This document shows positions 6,977 through 11,070 of a stretch of 11,070 nt of DNA, in pieces. The stretch comes from an uncultured Clostridia bacterium (GTDB lineage: Bacteria > Bacillota > Clostridia > Oscillospirales > Oscillospiraceae), in the NCBI GenBank assembly GCA_946006895.1, contig CAMFZO010000030.1, forward strand, positions 1 through 11,070, read 5' to 3'. Each line of letters opens with the position of its first letter. Position 1 is the first letter of the stretch. The position numbers and the translations under genes were made by a program. The notes beneath the pieces were generated by a model. It searched no databases. It was not told the DNA's origin and saw only the letters and a program-made list of their open reading frames with translations.

Positions 6977-8850
6977 ACGACTTCCTTTCGCTCCATGGCA
7001 TGGATGGCCGCGTTGTTGACCTCCTCCGGCGTGCGGAAGGTGGGAACCAGAGTACGCAGACATGATACCACACGCTGAGCGTCGTTGCTGTCCGCGGCAG
7101 ATCGCAGCTGTTCCAACTGCCAGTGGAGCTCGCTGGCGGCCACCACGGGACGTTCTTCCACAAAGATCTTGGCGTTTTCGGTCTGACGCAGGTTCTTGTC
7201 AGAGGTCAGCAGCTCTTCATATAGCTTCTCACCGGGCCGCAGACCGATTTCACGAATCTCAATGTCCACATAGGGCGTAAAGCCCGACAGGCGGATCATT
7301 TTTTCTGCCAAATCCAGGATATGTACCGGCTCTCCCATGTCCAGCACGAATACCTCGCCGTTGTGGGCAAATGAACCGGCTTCCAACACCAGATGAACAG
7401 CCTCGGAGATGGTCATAAAATAGCGCACGATGCGCTTGTCGGTTACGGTTACAGGGCCACCATGGGCGAGCTGCTTTTTGAACAGGGGAATCACGGAGCC
7501 GCTGGAGCCCAGCACGTTGCCGAACCGGACAAGAGCGAACTCAGTGTCGCCTTCCTGACGCAGACCCTGCAGCACCTGTTCGCACAGGTACTTTGTGGCA
7601 CCCATTACGTTGGTGGGGTTCACTGCCTTGTCCGTCGAGATCAGCACAAATTTTTCAACACTGTATTCCCGGGCAGTCAGGGCTGCGTTGTAAGTGCCAA
7701 ACACATTGTTTTTCACTGCTTCGGCAGGACTGCCTTCCATCAGAGGCACATGCTTATGGGCCGCTGCGTGGAAAACGATCTGGGGCCGATAGGTATCGAA
7801 GATCTGCTCCAGCCGCTTCTTATCCCGAACGGAAGCAATCTCCACGTTCATGGTCAGGAAGGAACCGTACTTATACTGCAGGTCATTCTGCAATTCATAG
7901 GTGGTGTTTTCTGCGATGTCTACGATCACCAGCCGTTTGGGATGATACTCGGCAATCTGACGGCACAGCTCAGAGCCGATGGAGCCACCGCCACCTGTCA
8001 CCAGCACCGTTTTATCACGGATAAAGTCGGCAATTCGGGGATTATCCAGATGCACCGGCTGACGGCCCAGCAGATCTTCAATTTCCACCTCGCGGACGGC
8101 GGGCGTATAGCGGCCGCCATGCTGTTGATTGATAGCCGTTACCGGGTCGCCCAGGACATGAACCCGGCGTCCGGTGGCGGCACACAGTTCCAGAATCTCC
8201 CGCCGCCGCTCCGGCGTCGGGTTCTGGATGGCCATGATCACGTCTGTTACCGGTGTATCGGCCAGAATCTCGCTGATCTGACTGATAGGACCCAGTACCG
8301 GAACACCATGGATACGCTTGTACCGTTTTTCCTCCGCGTCATCAATAATGCAGTAGGGCTTGAAGCGGCTATAGACGTGGTCGTTCAATTCACTGAGCAG
8401 GGCGGCACCTGCGGAGCCACCGCCTATGATAGCAGCATAGGTCTGCCGCGTCTGATTGATACCGGTGACCCGGCGACGATAAATACGGTAGATAAAACGA
8501 TAGGCCAGCATAATCAGCAACGCCAGCGCCGTTCCGGTCAACGCACCGCTGATCCAGATGGTGCTCATGCCCATCAGCAGGTTGACCGCGGCGTACAGGG
8601 CGAAGCCAAGACCCATACCGCTCAACAGTGTCAGATACTCACGACTCTCGGCGTAGCGCCATAGGGTGTTGTAGGTGCGCAGCGCCAATTGAAAAATCAG
8701 CACACATACGGTCAGAAGACCGATGTGCATCACCAGGTTGAAAAAGCGGATGTTTCCGGAGGGCAGCTCAGGGAGGAATACAGCAAAGTTGCAGCAGAAT
8801 ATCATGGCCACATCCATCAGAAGTACGATCAACCCACGATAGCGAGACAT
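6973..8850 (-). CDS. Membrane-bound NDP-sugar 4,6-dehydratase (FlaA1/CapD/PglF-like)
   Basis: This 625-residue enzyme probably dehydrates UDP-GlcNAc (or a similar nucleotide sugar) to a 4-keto-6-deoxy sugar, an early step toward bacillosamine-, fucosamine- or quinovosamine-type residues. Four hydrophobic segments (about 6-26, 37-58, 74-95, 98-120) anchor it. A first Rossmann-like domain starts at IIGGGSAGA (141-149). The catalytic domain begins at VTGGGGSIGSE (284-294), followed by HAAAHKHVP (361-369) and STDKAVNPTNVMGATK (405-420), where Met416 replaces the usual Tyr of YxxxK, as is normal in this large membrane subfamily; RFGNVLGSSGSV follows at 442-453. The start at 8850 fits the family N-terminus, though its AGGAG (8862-8866) is 11 bases away; 12 more codons upstream are open but would begin upstream of that site. 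It is the first gene of the operon, about 44 bases after the predicted transcription start. Confidence 0.93.
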   Translation of the reverse strand: MSRYRGLIVLLMDVAMIFCCNFAVFLPELPSGNIRFFNLVMHIGLLTVCVLIFQLALRTYNTLWRYAESREYLTLLSGMGLGFALYAAVNLLMGMSTIWISGALTGTALALLIMLAYRFIYRIYRRRVTGINQTRQTYAAIIGGGSAGAALLSELNDHVYSRFKPYCIIDDAEEKRYKRIHGVPVLGPISQISEILADTPVTDVIMAIQNPTPERRREILELCAATGRRVHVLGDPVTAINQQHGGRYTPAVREVEIEDLLGRQPVHLDNPRIADFIRDKTVLVTGGGGSIGSELCRQIAEYHPKRLVIVDIAENTTYELQNDLQYKYGSFLTMNVEIASVRDKKRLEQIFDTYRPQIVFHAAAHKHVPLMEGSPAEAVKNNVFGTYNAALTAREYSVEKFVLISTDKAVNPTNVMGATKYLCEQVLQGLRQEGDTEFALVRFGNVLGSSGSVIPLFKKQLAHGGPVTVTDKRIVRYFMTISEAVHLVLEAGSFAHNGEVFVLDMGEPVHILDLAEKMIRLSGFTPYVDIEIREIGLRPGEKLYEELLTSDKNLRQTENAKIFVEERPVVAASELHWQLEQLRSAADSNDAQRVVSCLRTLVPTFRTPEEVNNAAIHAMERKEVV

Positions 8851-8900
8851 ATTCCAGCATTCTCCTCTCTCAATCAAAAATAGCAATCAGCTAATTTTTT

Positions 8901-8929
8901 ATTATAGCAGTAGATGTGCGGGAAGTCAA
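8901..8929 (-). promoter_or_regulatory. Sigma-A-type promoter of the polysaccharide operon
   Basis: On the minus strand TTGACT (8929-8924) is followed after exactly 17 bases by TATAAT (8906-8901), nearly perfect consensus. Predicted transcription starts near 8894, giving a leader of about 44 bases before the dehydratase start, with no room for a riboswitch. This is the only strong promoter visible for the whole minus-strand set. Confidence 0.85.
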
Positions 8930-9006
8930 ACAAATACTGGCGATTATCTTTATATTTAGCGTTTTTTCGACGGGTTTTGAAAATAAGAGAATGACTGCAC
9001 TTATAG

Positions 9007-9051
9007 CGAAAAGATGCGAGGCATCAAAAAACTTTTATCTCTTTTCGAAAA
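9007..9051. promoter_or_regulatory. Nested palindromes in the divergent promoter region (possible operator)
   Basis: Between the two divergent promoters an inverted repeat CGAAAAGA (9007-9014) / TCTTTTCG (9040-9047) encloses a smaller palindrome GATGC-GAG-GCATC (9013-9025). The right arm runs into a perfect 10-bp palindrome TTTTCGAAAA (9042-9051), ending six bases before the -35 box of the plus-strand promoter. Palindromes there suit a regulator binding site or A/T-rich promoter upstream element. No known regulator consensus is recognised, so this is only a candidate. Confidence 0.4.
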
Positions 9052-9057
9052 CAATAC

Positions 9058-9086
9058 TTGCATTTCCGATGGTGGGGTGATATACT
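9058..9086 (+). promoter_or_regulatory. Sigma-A-type promoter of the sorting-signal peptide gene
   Basis: TTGCAT (9058-9063), a 17-base spacer and TATACT (9081-9086) make a strong promoter. TGA directly before the -10 box gives an extended -10 (TGnTATACT). Transcription should start near 9093, giving a short leader of about 29 bases that carries TAAGGAGGG (9106-9114), a strong ribosome site eight bases before the start codon. Confidence 0.85.
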
Positions 9087-9121
9087 GACGTTGATTATAG
9101 AAGGTTAAGGAGGGTTTTGCA

Positions 9122-9346
9122 ATGAAAAAGCTTCTTGTTTCCTTATTTATGACTCTTGCGCTGTGCCTGATGTTGGCCGCCAGTGCTTTTGCCGCAGTTA
9201 AAAGCCCGGAGCATTCCAACACAGCCGTGGACGATAAGCCCACCTCTCCTCAAACCGGATATGAGATGGGCATTGGCAGCGTTGCTGCGGCGGCTGTACT
9301 TTGCGGCGGTATCGCTGTGGCCACAGGGAAAAAGATCCGCGACTGA
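9122..9346 (+). CDS. Small secreted protein with SPQTG cell-wall sorting signal; mature peptide about 21 residues
   Basis: The 74-residue product has a signal peptide (about 1-24: MKK start, long hydrophobic core, ASAFA cleavage box) and a complete C-terminal sorting signal: SPQTG at 42-46, a hydrophobic stretch (about 50-67) and a KK-x-R-D tail. SPxTG-type signals are known targets of class B sortases in Clostridia, and a class B sortase is the next gene. If the signal peptide is cut after residue 24 and the sortase cuts between Thr45 and Gly46, only about 21 residues (25-45) remain, hydrophilic, with Pro, Ser, Thr and Asp. That is too short for a folded domain, so it may be a linker, tag, signal or decoy. 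It has its own strong promoter and ribosome site and is followed by an intrinsic terminator, suggesting abundant expression. The sortase-substrate call is well supported; its role is unknown. Confidence 0.88.
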   Translation: MKKLLVSLFMTLALCLMLAASAFAAVKSPEHSNTAVDDKPTSPQTGYEMGIGSVAAAAVLCGGIAVATGKKIRD

Positions 9347-9377
9347 GGATCCCCGGAAACAACACATGATGAAGAGA

Positions 9378-9415
9378 GTCCCATAAATGGTGTGCCGTTT
9401 ATGGGACGTTTTCTT
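9378..9415 (+). terminator. Intrinsic terminator/attenuator between substrate and sortase genes
   Basis: GTCCCATAAA (9378-9387) and TTTATGGGAC (9398-9407) form a perfect 10-bp stem, extendable by a G-T wobble and two G-C pairs to a TGTG loop, and are followed by GTTTTCTT. It should end most transcripts from the small gene. No separate promoter is visible before the sortase, whose expression probably depends on readthrough. Confidence 0.85.
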
Positions 9416-9436
9416 GTCTGAAAAGGAGCTTGCTTC

Positions 9437-10213
9437 ATGAAAAAGCCTGTAAAGATCCTGCTGGGCTGTGTGTCGGCCGTGGCGGTGGTGTTATGCGCAC
9501 TGTGTATTCTGTTTATTATCCAGTATGTCCGGGGCCAGTCCCTGAATGACCGCTTGGGCGGCGGTTTAACCTCCGCGGTGCTGGCGGATATCACGGTGGA
9601 TCCCGACAGCGATACCCGCTACATGGAAACTGACATTGACTTTGATGAACTGACTGCCCTTAACGACGAGATCTATGCTTGGATTGAGGTGCCCGGTACC
9701 GTCATCAATTACGCCGTGGTGCAAAGCAAGACCGACGATCTGTTTTACAACAATCACGGTGTGGACAAGGCCTATTTCTCCGGCGGCAGCATCTATTCCC
9801 AGCGGTACAACAGCACGGACTTTCAGGATAGCATGACGGTGCTCTACGGCCACAACCGCAAGTCCCAGACGATGTTTGCCCAACTGAACAACTTTGCCGA
9901 TGCGGCGTATTTCGCCGACCATCAGGACATCTACATCTACACGCCGGAGACCGTGTACCGCTATGAGATTTTCGCCGCCTATCCCCATTCCAGCGAGCAT
10001 CTGCTGCTGTGCTACGATTTCGACGATCCCGATCAGTTTAACGCCTATTTCGCGTCTTTGACCGACAATGTCAATGCGAACTATCGCCGGGAGCTGTTTC
10101 CGGAGTTTGGAGATAAGGTGCTGACCCTGTCCACCTGCTATAAGCAGAACCGCATGCAGCGCTATCTGGTGCAGGGCGTGCTGACGGAGCAGTATACCGT
10201 TTTGCAAAAGTGA
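9437..10213 (+). CDS. srtB: Class B sortase
   Basis: A 258-residue membrane-anchored transpeptidase that cuts the sorting signal of secreted proteins and joins them to peptidoglycan. It has one N-terminal membrane segment (about 7-30) and the usual class B core from about 66: FDELTALNDEIYAWIEVPGT, a form of the conserved start of the SrtB fold. The catalytic residues are His139 in LYGHN, Cys234 in TLSTCY and probably Arg242 in RMQRYLVQG. Length is normal for SrtB. AAAAGGAG lies eight bases before the start. The gene directly upstream encodes a small protein with an SPQTG signal, its most likely substrate, and the LCP gene follows after seven bases. Expression probably comes by readthrough of the terminator at 9378-9415. 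Confidence 0.94.
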   Translation: MKKPVKILLGCVSAVAVVLCALCILFIIQYVRGQSLNDRLGGGLTSAVLADITVDPDSDTRYMETDIDFDELTALNDEIYAWIEVPGTVINYAVVQSKTDDLFYNNHGVDKAYFSGGSIYSQRYNSTDFQDSMTVLYGHNRKSQTMFAQLNNFADAAYFADHQDIYIYTPETVYRYEIFAAYPHSSEHLLLCYDFDDPDQFNAYFASLTDNVNANYRRELFPEFGDKVLTLSTCYKQNRMQRYLVQGVLTEQYTVLQK

Positions 10214-10220
10214 GGGGCCT

Positions 10221-11070
10221 ATGGAAGAACGGAAAAAACGCAAAAAGATGTCATTGCCACTGCTGTTGTTCATCATTCTGATGGCGGCGACGCTGCTGCT
10301 GTGCGCTACGGTATTCGGCATCTGGCTCCACGGCCGCAGCGTCCTGCGCAGCAGGACCGTCAAGGCTCCCGCCATTGACCAGAGCGACAATGCCCAACTG
10401 GACAGCTATACCATCTATCGGGACGGGAAGTACTACCGCTATAAGACCGGCATGGTGAACCTGCTGCTGATGGGTGTGGACGCTGACGAGAAGTTCAGTC
10501 AGCCCCAGGCCTACGGCGGCGACTATCAGGCGGACGTGATCCTTCTGGCGGCGCTGGACACGGTGAACAACCAGATGACGCTGATCTCTGTCTCCCGTGA
10601 TACCATGTGCGATATCGCCATTCTGGAGGACGACCGGCACCAGCAGGGGGTGGCCCATGCCCAGATTGCCCTGTCCTATGCCTACGGCGACGGCCTGACC
10701 GTCAGCTGCGAGCTGTGCCGCGAGGCGGTGTCCACCCTGTTCCACGGCTTGGAGATCGACGGATACGGCGCGTTCTTTCTCGGCGGCGTTGGCAAACTCA
10801 ATGACGCCTTGGGCGGCGTGACCGTCACCGTGCCGGAGGGCCTGCCCAATATTCCCGCTTTTTACGGTATGACGGCCGGCAGCACCGTCACCCTTACCGG
10901 CGATCAGGCACGGGCCTTTATCCAGTGGCGCGAGGAGAACGCCGCCGGCAACGATGGCCGTATGCAGCGGCAGAAGCAGTTCCTGCTGTCCGCCATCTCC
11001 CAGATGCGCCAGCAGATCAAGAGCAATCCCGCCAGCGTGCTGCGCCTGTACAACACCGTCAGCGACTATG
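10221..11070 (+). CDS. LytR-CpsA-Psr (LCP) family glycopolymer transferase, cut by the right edge
   Basis: LCP proteins move glycopolymers (teichoic acid or capsule) from lipid carriers onto peptidoglycan outside the membrane. The 283 visible codons start with a basic MEERKKRKK stretch and a membrane segment (about 12-34). The LCP domain begins at NLLLMGVD (80-87), then has Asp105 in QADVILLAALD, VSRDT (124-128, usually PRDT) with Arg126 and Asp127, ALSYAYGDG (150-158), and the terminal motif LTGDQARAF then GNDGRMQRQKQFL (243-255), matching the conserved GD-x-A...R...D-x-R-x-x-RQ series. The Ser in place of Pro before RDT is a mild variation. The start follows the sortase stop by seven bases, with a GAGGGG ribosome site overlapping that stop. 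The frame remains open at the edge, so the C-terminus is missing. Its place beside a polysaccharide operon fits attachment of that polymer to the wall; this is inference. Confidence 0.92.
   Translation, partial: MEERKKRKKMSLPLLLFIILMAATLLLCATVFGIWLHGRSVLRSRTVKAPAIDQSDNAQLDSYTIYRDGKYYRYKTGMVNLLLMGVDADEKFSQPQAYGGDYQADVILLAALDTVNNQMTLISVSRDTMCDIAILEDDRHQQGVAHAQIALSYAYGDGLTVSCELCREAVSTLFHGLEIDGYGAFFLGGVGKLNDALGGVTVTVPEGLPNIPAFYGMTAGSTVTLTGDQARAFIQWREENAAGNDGRMQRQKQFLLSAISQMRQQIKSNPASVLRLYNTVSDY

Noticed and set aside
6977..7063. 29-codon N-terminal extension of the phosphatase
   Set aside because: It overlaps the dehydratase coding end; the family starts with the DLHCH motif right after the Met at 6976, which has a ribosome site and an ATGA overlap.
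7393..8664. Long plus-strand open frame of 423 codons
   Set aside because: It lies entirely opposite the dehydratase gene, whose motifs are clear. The translation has no recognisable domain and the start has no ribosome site; it reflects codon bias of G+C-rich coding DNA.
8768..8860. 30-codon minus-strand leader ORF starting out of frame at 8860
   Set aside because: Its ATG is one base from the AGGAG, too close for efficient initiation, and it overlaps the dehydratase start with no recognisable features.
8977..9007. Second plus-strand promoter TTGAAA / TATAGC
   Set aside because: Spacing is 19 bases with a weak -10 box, and a much better promoter lies closer to the gene at 9058-9086.
9013..9025. 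GATGC-GAG-GCATC hairpin as a terminator
   Set aside because: The stem is only 5 bp with a 3-base loop and no gene ends there on either strand; kept only as part of a possible operator.

Overview
The window looks like a chromosomal cell-surface locus from a Gram-positive (monoderm) Firmicute, most likely a gut Clostridia member of the Oscillospiraceae/Ruminococcaceae type. The grounds are strong AGGAG ribosome binding sites before most genes, fairly G+C-rich coding sequence beside A/T-rich promoters, a class B sortase with an SPxTG-type substrate, an LCP-family enzyme, and a bacterial tyrosine kinase / PHP phosphatase pair of the Gram-positive type. The taxon is an inference from gene content.

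Left and centre (about 1-8929, all on the minus strand, so read right to left): an exopolysaccharide/capsule operon driven by a near-consensus promoter (TTGACT, 17 bp, TATAAT) at 8901-8929. In transcription order it encodes a membrane-bound nucleoside-diphosphate-sugar 4,6-dehydratase of the FlaA1/CapD family (6973-8850), a CpsB/YwqE-like PHP tyrosine phosphatase (6233-6976), a membrane-anchored protein of three Ig-like repeats (5413-6216), and two tandem polysaccharide co-polymerase/BY-kinase fusions with Gly-Tyr repeat tails (3902-5404 and 2452-3921). A terminator-like hairpin follows (2420-2445). Then come an S26-type signal-peptidase-like protein (1938-2396), an ABC exporter (138-1925), and a galE open reading frame (1-107) in which the N-terminal ten residues are joined directly to the C-terminal region. 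Genes are tightly packed, with ATGA overlaps or gaps of a few bases. No glycosyltransferase, flippase or polymerase lies in the window; these may lie further left.

Right side (9058-11070, plus strand): a divergent set begins at a second strong promoter (TTGCAT, 17 bp, TATACT). It encodes a 74-residue secreted protein with an SPQTG sorting signal, an intrinsic terminator, a class B sortase, and an LCP-family (LytR-CpsA-Psr) protein cut by the window edge.

Working together, as inferred: the dehydratase makes a modified sugar nucleotide; the two kinase/co-polymerases and the phosphatase form a tyrosine phosphorylation cycle controlling chain assembly; the LCP enzyme could attach a glycopolymer to peptidoglycan; and the sortase anchors a very short peptide to the wall. 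The points most worth following are the 21-residue predicted mature sortase substrate beside its own sortase, the two non-equivalent Gly-Tyr-tailed kinases, the Ig-repeat protein embedded in the kinase module, the peptidase/exporter pair without a visible substrate, and the internally deleted galE.
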